Assembly: GCA_963764315.1 (NCBI GenBank)
Contig: CAVXSB010000002.1
Span: forward strand, 1-64,000
Reading direction: 5' to 3'
Origin: DATLWN01 sp963764315
Lineage (GTDB): Bacteria > Pseudomonadota > Zetaproteobacteria > Mariprofundales > Mariprofundaceae
DNA length: 64,000 nucleotides
Shown in pieces: positions 26,278 through 36,529 of the stretch. Below the pieces are notes generated by a model, which made no database searches, was not told the DNA's origin, and saw only the letters and a list, made by a program, of their open reading frames with translations. Numbering within the stretch: position 1 is the first letter of the stretch; each line of letters opens with the position of its first letter. Made by a program: the position numbers and the translations under genes.

Positions 26278-27921
26278 GTGCCCGAACTGACGCAATCCGC
26301 GGCATGGCAGGCCCTGCAGGCGCACGCGGCCGAGATGGGCGTGGTGCAGATGCGCGATTTGTTCGCGCGCGATCCGGAGCGCTTCGCGCGCTACAGCCTG
26401 CGCCTCTACGACATCCTGTTCGATTATTCCAAGAATATCCTCGGCGACCAGACCCTGGCCTTGCTGTTCGATCTGGCCGGAGATGCCGATCTCGACGCCT
26501 GGATCTCCCGCATGTTCGACGGCGCGGAGATCAATGCCACCGAGCACCGGGCAGTGCTGCACGTGGCGCTGCGCAACCGGAGCAACCGCCCGATCCACGT
26601 CGACGGGAAGGACGTGATGCCGGAGGTCAATGCCGTGCTGGCCCAGATGCGCCGCTTCACCGAAACCGTGCGCAGCGGCGAGTGGCGCGGGTATACGGGC
26701 AAGCCGATCACCGACATCGTCAATATCGGTATCGGCGGTTCGCACCTGGGCCCGGCCATGGTCACGGCGGCGTTGAAGCCTTACGGGCGCGATGATCTGC
26801 GCGTGCATTTCGTGTCCAATGTCGACGGCACGGACATCACCGAGACGCTCAAAGGGCTGGATGCGGCCACGACGATGTTCGTCGTGGTTTCCAAGACCTT
26901 CGGCACCCAGGAGACGCTGACCAATGCCCATACGGCGCGCGACTGGTACATGGCGCACGGCGGCAGTCGGGAGGGGGTGGCCAGGCATTTTGTCGCCGTC
27001 TCCACGCATGCCGAGGCGGTAGCCGAATTCGGCATCGATACGGCGCATATGTTCGCGTTCTGGGATTGGGTCGGCGGCCGCTATTCGCTGTGGAGTGCCG
27101 TCGGCCTTTCCATCGCCCTGTATCTTGGCATGGATCGCTTCGAGGAGCTGCTGGCAGGAGCCCATGCCATGGATGAGCATTTCCGCACCACCCCCATGCA
27201 GCGCAACATGCCGGTGCTGATGGGGCTGATCGGGCTGTGGTACAACGATTTCTTCGGGGCGGCGACCCAGGCCATCCTGCCCTACGACCAGTATATGCAC
27301 CTGTTCCCGACCTATTTCCAGCAGGGGGACATGGAGAGTAACGGCAAGCGCGTCGACCGCAACGGCCGGGCCGTGGACTACGACACCGGGCCGGTGATCT
27401 GGGGCCAGCCGGGCACCAACGGCCAGCATGCCTTCTACCAGCTGCTGCACCAGGGTACGCGCCTGGTGCCGGCGGATTTCCTGGCGTCGGTGGAGAGCCA
27501 CAACCCGGTCGGCGCCCACCACGAGATTCTGCTCGCCAATTTCTTCGCCCAGACCGAGGCACTGATGCGCGGCAAGAATGCGGACGAGGTGCGCGCGGAG
27601 CTGTCAGCCGCAGGGCTTGCCGGGGAGGAACTGGATAGCCTTGTGCCGCACAAGGTGTTTCCGGGCAATCGCCCGACCAATTCTATCCTGTTTGGCAAGC
27701 TGACCCCGCACACGCTGGGCATGCTGATCGCCATGTACGAGCACAAGATCTTCGTGCAGAGCGTCATCTGGCGCACCAACGCCTTCGACCAGTGGGGGGT
27801 GGAGCTGGGCAAGGAGCTGGCCAGCCGCATTCTGCCGCAGATGCGCGAGGATGCGGAGGTCGCGGGCCACGACGCCTCGACCAACGGTCTGATCAACGCC
27901 TACAAGGCCTGGCGCCGATAA
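26278..27921 (+). CDS. pgi: glucose-6-phosphate isomerase
   Basis: A 547-residue phosphoglucose isomerase interconverting glucose-6-phosphate and fructose-6-phosphate. Family signatures are IGIGGSHLGPAMV, FVSNVDGTDITETL, DWVGGRYSLWSAVGLS, the active-site region GQPGTNGQHAFYQLLHQGT and the C-terminal WGVELGKELA with the catalytic Lys. GTG 26278 is chosen: AGGAGG precedes it by 6 bases and the residues match the usual N terminus (LTQSAAWQALQAH). Divergent from glgA. Confidence 0.97.
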   Translation: MPELTQSAAWQALQAHAAEMGVVQMRDLFARDPERFARYSLRLYDILFDYSKNILGDQTLALLFDLAGDADLDAWISRMFDGAEINATEHRAVLHVALRNRSNRPIHVDGKDVMPEVNAVLAQMRRFTETVRSGEWRGYTGKPITDIVNIGIGGSHLGPAMVTAALKPYGRDDLRVHFVSNVDGTDITETLKGLDAATTMFVVVSKTFGTQETLTNAHTARDWYMAHGGSREGVARHFVAVSTHAEAVAEFGIDTAHMFAFWDWVGGRYSLWSAVGLSIALYLGMDRFEELLAGAHAMDEHFRTTPMQRNMPVLMGLIGLWYNDFFGAATQAILPYDQYMHLFPTYFQQGDMESNGKRVDRNGRAVDYDTGPVIWGQPGTNGQHAFYQLLHQGTRLVPADFLASVESHNPVGAHHEILLANFFAQTEALMRGKNADEVRAELSAAGLAGEELDSLVPHKVFPGNRPTNSILFGKLTPHTLGMLIAMYEHKIFVQSVIWRTNAFDQWGVELGKELASRILPQMREDAEVAGHDASTNGLINAYKAWRR

Positions 27922-27973
27922 GCCCGCCGTTTCCGATGGCACGCCGGCGGCGCATCGGGTAATATCGCCGCCC

Positions 27974-28498
27974 ATGGCTATCCGCGAGATTCTGACCTAT
28001 CCCGACGATCGGCTGCGCCAGGTGGCGCGTCCGGTCGTCGATGCGACGGCTTCCGAGGTGCGCGAGCTGGTGCGCGATCTTGCCGACACCATGTACGATG
28101 CCCCCGGCGTGGGGCTCGCGGCTACGCAGCTCGGCGTGAATCTGCGCGTCGTCGTCACCGACACCGGCTGGCGGCAGGAAGGGGCGGCGCGGGACCTGCA
28201 TGCCTGGATCAACCCGGAGATTCTTTTCTTCAGTGAAGAGACGGAGATCTACGAGGAAGGCTGCCTGTCCGTGCCGGAGATCTATGAGGAGGTGTCGCGC
28301 CCGGCGCGCATCCGCCTGCGCTGGCTGGATGTTGAGGGCAATAAGCACGAGGCCGAGTTCAACGGCTTCGAGGCGGTGGCACTGCAGCACGAATTCGATC
28401 ATCTCGATGGCAGGCTGTTCATCGACAAGCTGTCGTCCCTGAAACAGAATCTGATCAAGAAGAAGCTGAGAAAGCGCAAGAAACTGGCCGCGGCATGA
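27974..28498 (+). CDS. def: peptide deformylase
   Basis: A 174-residue metallo-hydrolase that removes the N-formyl group from nascent proteins. All three motifs are present: GVGLAATQLG, EEGCLSVPE (metal-binding Cys) and LQHEFDHLDG (two metal-binding His and the catalytic Glu). A Lys-rich C-terminal tail (KKKLRKRKK) extends beyond the core, as in many gammaproteobacterial enzymes. Its stop overlaps the fmt start by 4 bases, giving the classical def-fmt-rsmB order. Confidence 0.97.
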   Translation: MAIREILTYPDDRLRQVARPVVDATASEVRELVRDLADTMYDAPGVGLAATQLGVNLRVVVTDTGWRQEGAARDLHAWINPEILFFSEETEIYEEGCLSVPEIYEEVSRPARIRLRWLDVEGNKHEAEFNGFEAVALQHEFDHLDGRLFIDKLSSLKQNLIKKKLRKRKKLAAA

Positions 28499-29433
28499 GC
28501 CTGCGCGCCGTCTTTGCCGGCACGCCGGCCTTTTCCGTACCCTGTCTTCAGGCCTTGATGGGCATGGCGGATGTCGAGCTTGTGGGTGTCGTTTCCCAGC
28601 CGGACCGGCGCGCCGGCCGCGGCATGCACCTGACCCCGTCACCGGTGAAGCAGGCGGCGATCGACGCCGGCATCGACGCCATCACCCCCGAGCGTTTACG
28701 CGGTAATGAGGAGACCCTGGCATGGCTGCAGCACAAGCAGCCGGATGTGCTCGTCGTCGTCGCTTTCGGCATGATTTTGCCGGTATCCTGGCTGGAGACG
28801 CCGACCATCGCTCCCATCAATGTGCACGCCTCGCTGCTGCCGCGCTGGCGCGGTGCCGCCCCCATCGAGCGGGCCATGCTCGCCGGCGACGCCGAAACCG
28901 GCGTGTGCATCATGCATATGGAGGAAGGCCTGGACACCGGCGGCGTCTATGCCTGCCGGGCCCTGCCCATCACCGCCACCACGACGGGCGGGGAGCTGTG
29001 GTCCTCGTTGTCCCGACTGGGCGGGGAGCTGTTGGCCGAGAGCCTGCCGGGCATCGCCGCCGGAGAGCTGAAGCCTGCGCCGCAGCCCGATGCTGGCGTC
29101 AGCTACGCGGCGAAGATCGCGGCCGGGGACCGACAGATCGACTGGACCCAGGATGCGGCTGCCGTCGATCGGCAGGTGCGCTGCTTTGCGCCGAAGCCCG
29201 GGGCGCGTACGCGGCTTGGCGATCGCTGGCTGAAGGTGCTGGAGGGCCGGGTGCTGGAGGGCAAGTCCTCGCTTCCGGCCGGCTACATCGTGGCGCTCGC
29301 CCATGGCATCGACGTCGCCTGCGGGGAGGGCATCTACCGCATCGATGCGGTGCAGCCCGAGGGTAAGGGGGCAATGGCCGCCATCGACTTCCTGCGCGGG
29401 GCGCAGCTGCAGCCGGGCGACGGGCTGGGCTAG
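28495..29433 (+). CDS. fmt: methionyl-tRNA formyltransferase
   Basis: A 312-residue enzyme transferring a formyl group from 10-formyl-THF to initiator Met-tRNA. The N-terminal domain carries FAGTPAFSVPCL, the loop VSQPDRRAGRG, NVHASLLPRWRGAAPI with the catalytic Asn/His, and EEGLDTGGVY with the catalytic Asp. The C-terminal OB-like tRNA-binding domain starts around residue 205. It ends 2 bp before the rsmB start; the three genes are clearly one unit. Confidence 0.97.
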   Translation: MSLRAVFAGTPAFSVPCLQALMGMADVELVGVVSQPDRRAGRGMHLTPSPVKQAAIDAGIDAITPERLRGNEETLAWLQHKQPDVLVVVAFGMILPVSWLETPTIAPINVHASLLPRWRGAAPIERAMLAGDAETGVCIMHMEEGLDTGGVYACRALPITATTTGGELWSSLSRLGGELLAESLPGIAAGELKPAPQPDAGVSYAAKIAAGDRQIDWTQDAAAVDRQVRCFAPKPGARTRLGDRWLKVLEGRVLEGKSSLPAGYIVALAHGIDVACGEGIYRIDAVQPEGKGAMAAIDFLRGAQLQPGDGLG

Positions 29434-29435
29434 CC

Positions 29436-30653
29436 ATGGCTCTGGATGTGCGGCAACAGGCCGTCACGGCGCTGGTCGGTATCCTGGGCGAGAGGGCAAA
29501 GGCGGACGCCCTGCTGGAGCGCCTGGGCGCGGCGCTCGACGATGCTCGTGATCGCGCCCTGCTGCGCGAGCTCGTCTACGGCGTGCTGCGCCGCTATTTC
29601 TCCCTTGAAGCCGATGTTTCCCGCTATATCCAGGCCAAGCCCGACGAATACGTGCGCCTGGCGCTGCTGGTGGGGGCCTACCAGATCCGGCATATGCGCG
29701 TACCGGCGAGGGCCGCCGTGCATGCGACGGTGGAGGCGGTCAAGGGCTCGCGGCAAGCGAAGGCCGCAGGCTTCGTCAACGCGGTGTTGCGCCGTGTGGC
29801 CGAATCCGAACCGCCCGCAAAACTGAAGCCGAACCAGCGGGCGGAGCTGCCGCAATGGCTGTATGCCGCCTGGCGCGACGCCTTCGGCGCCGACGTGGTC
29901 GCCGGGATCGCCGAGGTACAGCTCGCGGTGCCGGATCTGTGCGTGGCGGTGCTGGACGGCGACAGGCAGGCCTGGATCGACGAGGCCCGGGGGCAGGGTA
30001 TGGAGGCCACGGCGGGCGCGCTCTCGGATACCGCGGTGCTGCTGCCGGCCTCCACCGACGTGGCCGCGTTGCCCGGTTACGCACAGGGGCGGTTCACGGT
30101 CATGGACCAGGCGGCCCAGTATGCGGCACTGGCGCTGGGTGTGGGGCCGGGTGAGAAGGTGCTGGATCTGTGCGCGGCTCCCGGCGGCAAGACGGCGCTG
30201 CTCGCGCGCCGCCATGGCGATGCGAGCATCGTGGCGCTGGAGCTCAGTGCGGCCCGCATGCCGCGCCTCACGGGGAATCTGGAGCGCCTGAAGGCGGTCA
30301 ACGTCGAGATCAGGCAGGGCGATGCCACGGCATTGGCGTTCGAGGACGCCGCGTTCGATGCCATCCTGCTCGATGCGCCGTGCTCGGCCTCCGGCGTCAT
30401 TCGCCGCCATCCAGACGCCAAGTTTGTCCACGATCGCGACAGCGTCAGCCGCCATGCCGGCTTGCAGAATCGCATGGTCGCCGAGGCCCTGCGCGTGCTG
30501 AGGCCCGGCGGGCGTCTGGTCTATGCGGTGTGCTCCATCAACCCCGAGGAGAACGAGCGGGTGGTCGAGCATTTCCCCGAGCTGCAGACGAGCGAGCGCC
30601 TGTTTCCGAGCGAATTCCACGACGGATTCTTTGTAGCCTGCCTGAGCAAGTGA
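29436..30653 (+). CDS. rsmB: 16S rRNA m5C967 methyltransferase
   Basis: A 405-residue RsmB/Sun protein. The N-terminal NusB-like domain (about 5-130) contains RDRALLRELVYGVLRR; the C-terminal catalytic domain has the SAM motif VLDLCAAPGGKTALLARR, the motif IV region LLDAPCSASGVIRRHPD and the catalytic Cys in VYAVCSINPEENE. It methylates C967 of 16S rRNA. The product ends FFVACLSK, typical of the family. It is the last gene of the def-fmt-rsmB operon; about 75 bp then separate it from selO. Confidence 0.96.
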   Translation: MALDVRQQAVTALVGILGERAKADALLERLGAALDDARDRALLRELVYGVLRRYFSLEADVSRYIQAKPDEYVRLALLVGAYQIRHMRVPARAAVHATVEAVKGSRQAKAAGFVNAVLRRVAESEPPAKLKPNQRAELPQWLYAAWRDAFGADVVAGIAEVQLAVPDLCVAVLDGDRQAWIDEARGQGMEATAGALSDTAVLLPASTDVAALPGYAQGRFTVMDQAAQYAALALGVGPGEKVLDLCAAPGGKTALLARRHGDASIVALELSAARMPRLTGNLERLKAVNVEIRQGDATALAFEDAAFDAILLDAPCSASGVIRRHPDAKFVHDRDSVSRHAGLQNRMVAEALRVLRPGGRLVYAVCSINPEENERVVEHFPELQTSERLFPSEFHDGFFVACLSK

Positions 30654-30728
30654 GCGCCGTGCGCGCCTATGAAAGCCCATAGATTCCAACCATATTGCTG
30701 AAACAAGGACTACGGTATCATCCACGGC

Positions 30729-32183
30729 ATGGCCCCGATCCGTTTCGAAAACAGTTATGCCGCATTGCCGGAGCACTTTTACGCGCGCGTGCATCCGGAG
30801 CAGGCGCCGAAGCCTGAGCTGATCCGGCTCAACGCGCCGCTGGCGGCCCGCTTCGGCCTGGATGTCGACTGGCTCACATCGCCGGATGGTGTGGCCATGC
30901 TTTCCGGCGTCCGTCTACCCGAAAGTTCACAGCCCATTGCCATGGCCTATGCAGGCCACCAGTTCGGCAGCCTGGTGCCGCAGCTAGGGGACGGGCGCGC
31001 GCACCTGATCGGAGAGCTGCGCGACCGTGACGGCGCGCGTTTCGATGTCCAGCTCAAGGGCTCGGGACGCACGCCCTTTTCCCGTCGCGGCGACGGCAAG
31101 GCGGCACTTGGCCCGGTCTTGCGCGAGTACATCGTCAGCGAAGCGTTTGCGGCACTTGGGATTCCGAGCACGCGTTCGCTGGCGGCGGTGCTGACCGGCG
31201 AGGCTGTGTATCGCGAGACCGTGCTTCCGGGGGCGGTACTGACGCGCCTGGCTGAGAGCCATGTGAGGGTGGGTACCTTCCAGTATTTCGCCGTGCGGGA
31301 TGATCGGGAGGGCGTGGCGCAACTCGCCGACTATGTGATGGCGCGTCATTACCCCGAACTTCAGGGGACGGAGCGTCCGTACCTGGCACTGTTCGAGGCC
31401 GTCGCCATGCGCCAGGCCTCGCTGATCGCCCGCTGGATGGGCGTCGGTTTCATCCATGGGGTGATGAACACCGACAATATGCAGGTGGCGGGCGAAACCA
31501 TCGACTTCGGACCCTGTGCCTTCATGGATCGCTTCCATGCCGACAAGGTGTTCAGCTCCATCGATGCCATGGGCCGCTATGCCTGGAACCGGCAGTCGCA
31601 CATGGCCAAATGGAATCTGGCCCGGCTGGCGGAATGCCTGTTGCCACTGATCGATGCGGATCAGGATGCGGCGATTGCCGCGGCCCAGAGCGTGCTTTCC
31701 CGCTTCGATGCGGTATTCCTGCGCCATTATGTGGCGCGCTTCTCGGCCAAGTTGGGGCTGGCTGCGGGTGAGGGCAATGAGGCTTTTATCCGGCAGACGC
31801 TTTCGACGATGGCGGCGAACCGGATCGACTTCACCCTGTTCTTCAGGCGCCTGACCAGCCTGGCGGCAGGCGGAGAGGAAGAGCTATTGCTGGCGCTGTT
31901 CGGCACGCCAGAGGCCGCTACCGGCTGGCTGCAGCAGTGGCGGACACGACATGAACGGAGCAGCGAGGGCATCCGGCAGATGCAGGCCGAGAATCCCATC
32001 TATATCCCCCGCAACCACCGGGTGGCGCAGGCGATTGCAGCGGCCGAACAGGGCGATTTCACACCCTTCCATGCGCTGGTCGAGCTGTTGGCGCGCCCCT
32101 TCGAGGCGCAGCCCGGCTGTGCGCATTTCGAGCTGCCACCCGAGGCGCATGAAGAGGTGCACGAAACCTTCTGCGGCACCTGA
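30729..32183 (+). CDS. selO: protein adenylyltransferase SelO (YdiU/UPF0061)
   Basis: A 484-residue pseudokinase-fold protein of the SelO/YdiU family, which AMPylates target proteins using an inverted ATP orientation. Seen: AYAGHQFGSLVPQLGDGRA, the nucleotide-binding DVQLKGSGRTPFSRRGDGK, REYIVSEAFAALGIPSTRSL, then GVMNTDNMQVAGETIDFGP, which carries the metal-binding Asn and the Asp of the pseudokinase DFG-like motif. The C terminus is TFCGT, with Cys where some homologues are redox-active. The first ATG (30729) fits the family start (FENSYAALPE). It stands alone between rsmB and the TPR gene. Confidence 0.95.
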   Translation: MAPIRFENSYAALPEHFYARVHPEQAPKPELIRLNAPLAARFGLDVDWLTSPDGVAMLSGVRLPESSQPIAMAYAGHQFGSLVPQLGDGRAHLIGELRDRDGARFDVQLKGSGRTPFSRRGDGKAALGPVLREYIVSEAFAALGIPSTRSLAAVLTGEAVYRETVLPGAVLTRLAESHVRVGTFQYFAVRDDREGVAQLADYVMARHYPELQGTERPYLALFEAVAMRQASLIARWMGVGFIHGVMNTDNMQVAGETIDFGPCAFMDRFHADKVFSSIDAMGRYAWNRQSHMAKWNLARLAECLLPLIDADQDAAIAAAQSVLSRFDAVFLRHYVARFSAKLGLAAGEGNEAFIRQTLSTMAANRIDFTLFFRRLTSLAAGGEEELLLALFGTPEAATGWLQQWRTRHERSSEGIRQMQAENPIYIPRNHRVAQAIAAAEQGDFTPFHALVELLARPFEAQPGCAHFELPPEAHEEVHETFCGT

Positions 32184-32299
32184 GGCCACCGCGGGAGCTG
32201 AACCGGCCCGAACCGTCGCCGATGGCAGCGGTCTTGCTCGCAGACTGAGGAATGGCCGGGAGCGCTCCGGCCAGGCATGAGAAAGCACGGCGGGTAGTC

Positions 32300-34159
32300 A
32301 TGGCAAATCCACAGAAACAGTTCAATCGGGCCCTGCAGCTCCACCAGGCCGGGCAGATCGCCGAGGCTATAGATCTGTACACCCAGGCCCTGTCGCGCAT
32401 GAAGAACAACCCGCAGTTGCTGTTCCTGCTCGGCAGCGCCCAGCTGCAGGCCGGAGACCATGAGGCCTGCATCGGGCTGATGAAGCGCGCGCTGGTGCTC
32501 GAGCCGAACAATCCGTTCGCCCATATCAACCGGGGCAACGCCCTGCAGGCACTGGACCGGCTGGAGGAGGCGGTGGCCGCGTTCGAGCGGGCGCTGGCCC
32601 TGAAGCCGGACCTCCCCGAGGTCCACAACAACCGCGGTGCGGCACTGCTGGGCCTGGGCCGCATGCATGAGGCACTGGCTGCCTTCGCGCAGGCGCTGGC
32701 GCTGAATCCCGATTATGTCGAGGCATACAGCAACCGTGGCCACGCCCTGAAGGAACTCGGTCGTGCCGGGGAGGCGCTGGTTTCGCTCGACCGGGCACTG
32801 GCGCTGAGGCCGGATTATGCCGAGGCGCACAACAGCCGGGGTGCCGCTCTGCTCGATCTCGGACGCGCCCATGAGGCGCTGACCGCATTCGAGCAGGCGC
32901 TGGCGCTGATTCCCGGCTATGCCGAGGCGCAGCTCAACCGTGGCCATGCCCTGAAGGAACTCGCGCGTCTGGAGGAGGCACTGGCGGCCTACGATCGGGC
33001 GCTGGCGCTTAATCCTGCCGATGCCGCGGCGCATTTTTGCCGCGGCAATGCCCTGCAGGCCTTGAGAAGTCTGGATGAGGCGCTGGCGGCCTACGATCGG
33101 GCGCTGGCGTTCGTGCCCGATTATGCCGAGGCGCACAACAACCGGGGGGCGGCCCTGCTGGGCGCCGGGCGGCATGAGGCGGCGCTGGCCGCCTACGATG
33201 AGGCGCTGGCGCTCGTGCCGGATTACGCCGAGGCCCGCATGAACAAGGCCGTGCTGCTGCTGTTGATGGGACAATACCCGGAGGGCTGGAAGCTCTACGA
33301 GACGCGCCTGGAGCGGGATGCGGACGATTACTACAGCTTCCCGCAACCCTCCTGGCGCGGCGGGGAGGATATCCGCGGCAAGCGCATCCTCGTGCACGGC
33401 GAGCAGGGCTTCGGCGATGTCGTGCAGTTTTGCCGCTATCTCCCGCAGTTGCAGGCCCTGGGGGCGGAGATCGTCTTCGAGGCCCCCGGGCCGCTCGTGC
33501 CCCTGATCTCCACCCTGGATTGCCCGATGACCGTGGTGGCCAAGGGCGCACCGCTGCCCGAGTTCGACGTCTACTGCCCGCTGATGAGCCTGCCCCATGT
33601 CTTCGGCACCACGGTGGAGACGATCCCTGCCGAGGTCCCCTACCTGTATGCCGACGAGGCCAGGGTGGGGCAGTGGCGCCAGGCACTGGGGGAAAGCGAC
33701 CGCATGCGTATCGGCGTGGTCTGGTCCGGGGCGGTCAGCCACAAGAATCCGTATCGCAGCATGTGCCTGGAGGAATTCCTGCCGCTCACCGGGCTGCCGG
33801 TGGAGCTCCATTGCCTGCAGAAGGAATACCGGGAGCACGATCTGGAGCTGCTCGGCCGGCATCCGGAGATCCGGCAGCATCAGGAGTCGCTGCAGGATTT
33901 CGCCGATACCGCGGCCCTGATCGCGTGCATGGATCTGGTGATCACGGTGGATACCGGCGTGGCCCATGTCGCCGGGGCCATGGGCAAGCCGGTCTGGATC
34001 ATGCTTGCCTTCGCCGCGGACTACCGCTGGATGCTGGATCGCGAGGATTCGCCCTGGTATCCGACGGCGCGCCTGTTCCGCCAACCCGCCATAGGCGACT
34101 GGCCGGGCCTCATCGCCGAGGTGGCCTCGGCGTTGCAGTCGCTACGGGTTTCCGTCTGA
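32300..34159 (+). CDS. TPR-repeat protein with C-terminal glycosyltransferase-like domain
   Basis: A 619-residue protein. Residues about 1-330 consist of roughly nine 34-residue TPR units with the recurring pattern NRGxALxxLGRxxEALAAxxxALAL. The C-terminal 290 residues resemble the GT-B-like domain often fused to TPRs (GKRILVHGEQGFGDVVQFCR, then a substrate-site-like VITVDTGVAHVAGAMGKPVW, as in GT9/O-GlcNAc-transferase-related proteins). It may glycosylate a protein or surface glycan, but no acceptor is suggested by neighbours. ATG 32300 begins the conserved part. The repeats are also strongly repeated at DNA level, making the gene prone to repeat-number change. Confidence 0.8.
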   Translation: MANPQKQFNRALQLHQAGQIAEAIDLYTQALSRMKNNPQLLFLLGSAQLQAGDHEACIGLMKRALVLEPNNPFAHINRGNALQALDRLEEAVAAFERALALKPDLPEVHNNRGAALLGLGRMHEALAAFAQALALNPDYVEAYSNRGHALKELGRAGEALVSLDRALALRPDYAEAHNSRGAALLDLGRAHEALTAFEQALALIPGYAEAQLNRGHALKELARLEEALAAYDRALALNPADAAAHFCRGNALQALRSLDEALAAYDRALAFVPDYAEAHNNRGAALLGAGRHEAALAAYDEALALVPDYAEARMNKAVLLLLMGQYPEGWKLYETRLERDADDYYSFPQPSWRGGEDIRGKRILVHGEQGFGDVVQFCRYLPQLQALGAEIVFEAPGPLVPLISTLDCPMTVVAKGAPLPEFDVYCPLMSLPHVFGTTVETIPAEVPYLYADEARVGQWRQALGESDRMRIGVVWSGAVSHKNPYRSMCLEEFLPLTGLPVELHCLQKEYREHDLELLGRHPEIRQHQESLQDFADTAALIACMDLVITVDTGVAHVAGAMGKPVWIMLAFAADYRWMLDREDSPWYPTARLFRQPAIGDWPGLIAEVASALQSLRVSV

Positions 34160-34279
34160 AGTTCAACGCGCCTCGTGGTTCGTTGCTGAGCGCTTTCGGC
34201 CGTCATTGACCATTCAGGGGGTTTTAAGCCCTTATGTGTCGCCGAGGTACATATTCCCCCAAATGGCGGGGATTTTGCC

Positions 34280-34309
34280 TTGCGCTTTCCGAGCCCCATT
34301 TCCTACACT
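34280..34309 (+). promoter_or_regulatory. candidate sigma70 promoter for the SPW-repeat gene
   Basis: TTGCGC at 34280-34285 and TACACT at 34304-34309 are separated by 18 bases, upstream of an AGGAGG site and ATG 34348. It is the best -35/-10 pair seen in the 188-bp gap after the TPR gene. Assignment is by eye. Confidence 0.4.
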
Positions 34310-34347
34310 GAGACGAGCCTGCGTACCGCCATGCGCGTTTAGGAGGC

Positions 34348-34659
34348 ATGATGGAGATGAAACCACGATGGCAGGATGCGGTCGGGTTATTGATCGGACT
34401 CTGGCTGTTTTCCTCTCCATTCCGAAGCCACGCGTCTGATATCGGCCTGTTCGCCTGGGACGACTACGCGTTCGGGCTGCTGATCGCTGTGCTGTCGGGC
34501 GTGGCGCTGTCCAGGCCTTGGGCGCGGGAAGCGAAGATCAATATGCTCGTCGGGCTTTGGCTGATCGTGGCGCCCTTCGTACTGGGCTTCGTATCCCATC
34601 ACGAGGCCATGCTGAGCGATATCGGTGCCGGCACGGCCATCGTCGCGGATGTGCTGTGA
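34348..34659 (+). CDS. SPW-repeat small membrane protein
   Basis: A 103-residue protein with two SPW repeats, each a pair of membrane helices: GLLIGLWLFSSPF in the first and MLVGLWLIVAPFVLGF in the second, giving about four hydrophobic segments. SPW proteins are inner-membrane proteins without a known role. AGGAGG lies just before ATG 34348 (a second ATG two codons later is possible). It is preceded by a promoter candidate and followed by an 18-bp palindrome that may terminate it. Confidence 0.8.
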   Translation: MMEMKPRWQDAVGLLIGLWLFSSPFRSHASDIGLFAWDDYAFGLLIAVLSGVALSRPWAREAKINMLVGLWLIVAPFVLGFVSHHEAMLSDIGAGTAIVADVL

Positions 34660-34667
34660 TGCGGATG

Positions 34668-34685
34668 CGTCCCGCATGCGGGACG
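34668..34685. terminator. perfect 18-bp palindrome between convergent genes
   Basis: CGTCCCGCATGCGGGACG is its own reverse complement and can fold as a 7-bp stem with a CATG loop. It lies 8 bp after the SPW gene stop and before the end of the convergent ABC permease gene, a good place for a bidirectional terminator, although no T tract follows. Its GCATGCGGG core recurs in the leader motif described at 36494 and 46075. Confidence 0.45.
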
Positions 34686-34689
34686 GCGG

Positions 34690-34706
34690 CATGACGGGGC
34701 GGGGCG
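34690..34706 (+). repeat. partial copy of the TGACGGGGCGGGGCG repeat
   Basis: CATGACGGGGCGGGGCG matches the first half of the repeated leader seen at 43050 and 46075. Here it lies just after the 18-bp palindrome, not in front of a gene start. Confidence 0.5.
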
Positions 34707-34722
34707 CCGGCGCGGACGGGGA

Positions 34723-35480
<758 letters not shown>

Positions 35481-35484
<4 letters not shown>

Positions 35485-36407
35485 CGTGCACCTACCAGCT
35501 GCATGAAAATCTCCTCGAGGCTGCTCTGCCGGCACTCGATGTGCCGGGGCCGGATGTCGCTCGCGTGCAGGGCGTCGATCAGCACCGAGGCGTCGTGCGT
35601 GTCCGTCTCGTTGTAGGTGTAGACGAGCTGACTGCCGCCCGCGTCGAGGCTGAGATCGTAGTCGGCCAGCCGCGCCGGGATCTCGTGCACCGGTGTGGGC
35701 AGGGTGAAGATCATCTGGCTCTTGCCCATCTTCTGCATCAGCGCCGTCTTGGCCTCGGTCAGAATCAGCCGGCCCTTGTCGATGACGCCGACGCGGTCGG
35801 CCATCATCTCGGCCTCCTCGATGTAATGCGTGGTCAGGATGATGGTGACGCCGGTTTCGCGCAGGGCACGCACCTGCTCCCACATGGACTTGCGCAGCTC
35901 GATGTCCACGCCGGAGGTAGGCTCGTCCAGAAACAGCACCTCCGGCTCGTGCGCCAACGCCTTGGCGATCATGACGCGCCGCTTCATGCCGCCCGACAGG
36001 CGGCGAATCTGCTCGTCCTTCTTGTCCCAAAGCGCCAGGTTCTTCAGCGTCGTTTCCAGATAAGCGGGGTCGGCGGGCTTTCCGAACAGGCCGCGGCTGA
36101 AGCGCACGGCGTTCCACACGGAGACGAAGGCGTCGGTGGTCAGCTCCTGCGGCACCAGGCCGATGGCGGCGCGCGCCTGGCGGTAGTTCCTGACGATATC
36201 GTACCCGCATACGCTGATGCGGCCACCGCTTGGTTGCACGATGCCGCAGACGGCGCTGATCAGGGTGGTCTTGCCCGCACCGTTGGGCCCGAGCAGGGCG
36301 AAGATCTCGCCGCGCCGGATGTCCAGGTCGATCTCATGCAGCGCGGCAAGGCCGTTGGGGTAGGTCTTGTGTACGCCGGCGATGGAGATGGCGGTGTCGT
36401 TTGGCAT
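35481..36407 (-). CDS. ABC transporter ATP-binding protein
   Basis: A 308-residue ATPase partner of the downstream permease. Walker A is LLGPNGAGKTTLI, signature RRLSGGMKRRVMIAKAL, Walker B EVLFLDEPTSGVD, H-loop ILTTHYIEEAE. The C-terminal 80 residues (about 230-308) form a DUF4162-like regulatory tail common in NodI/DrrA-type ATPases. It is transcribed divergently from the FrnE-like gene, with the repeated leader motif in the intergenic region on that gene's side. Confidence 0.94.
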
Positions 36408-36493
36408 GCGCGGATGCTAGCGCCGAATGCATGCGGATTCACCTGCGCGCTTCTGGGGTCGGTGGTGCGCGCCGGTGCAAAATGCGCGCCTGT

Positions 36494-36529
36494 GACGGAT
36501 CGGGTCCGGTCTGTCAGCATGCGGGCATG
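36494..36529 (+). repeat. repeated leader motif before the FrnE-like gene
   Basis: TGACGGATCGGG is followed shortly by TGTCAGCATGCGGG, one base, and then the gene's ATG (36527). The TGTCAGCATGCGGG-N-ATGGAC part also occurs exactly in front of mnmA (46110) and, with two substitutions, at 43069-43090. The GC-rich first half is degenerate here. It may be a promoter or translation element; no standard ribosome binding site other than GCGGG is present. Confidence 0.55.

Noticed and set aside
32500..33250. CRISPR-like regular repeats
   Set aside because: Spacing is 102 bases and in frame; they encode TPR units and have no unique spacers.
32000..34084. 694-codon minus-strand frame with repeated segments opposite the TPR gene
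   Set aside because: The repetition mirrors the TPR repeats of the real gene; no independent start or motif.
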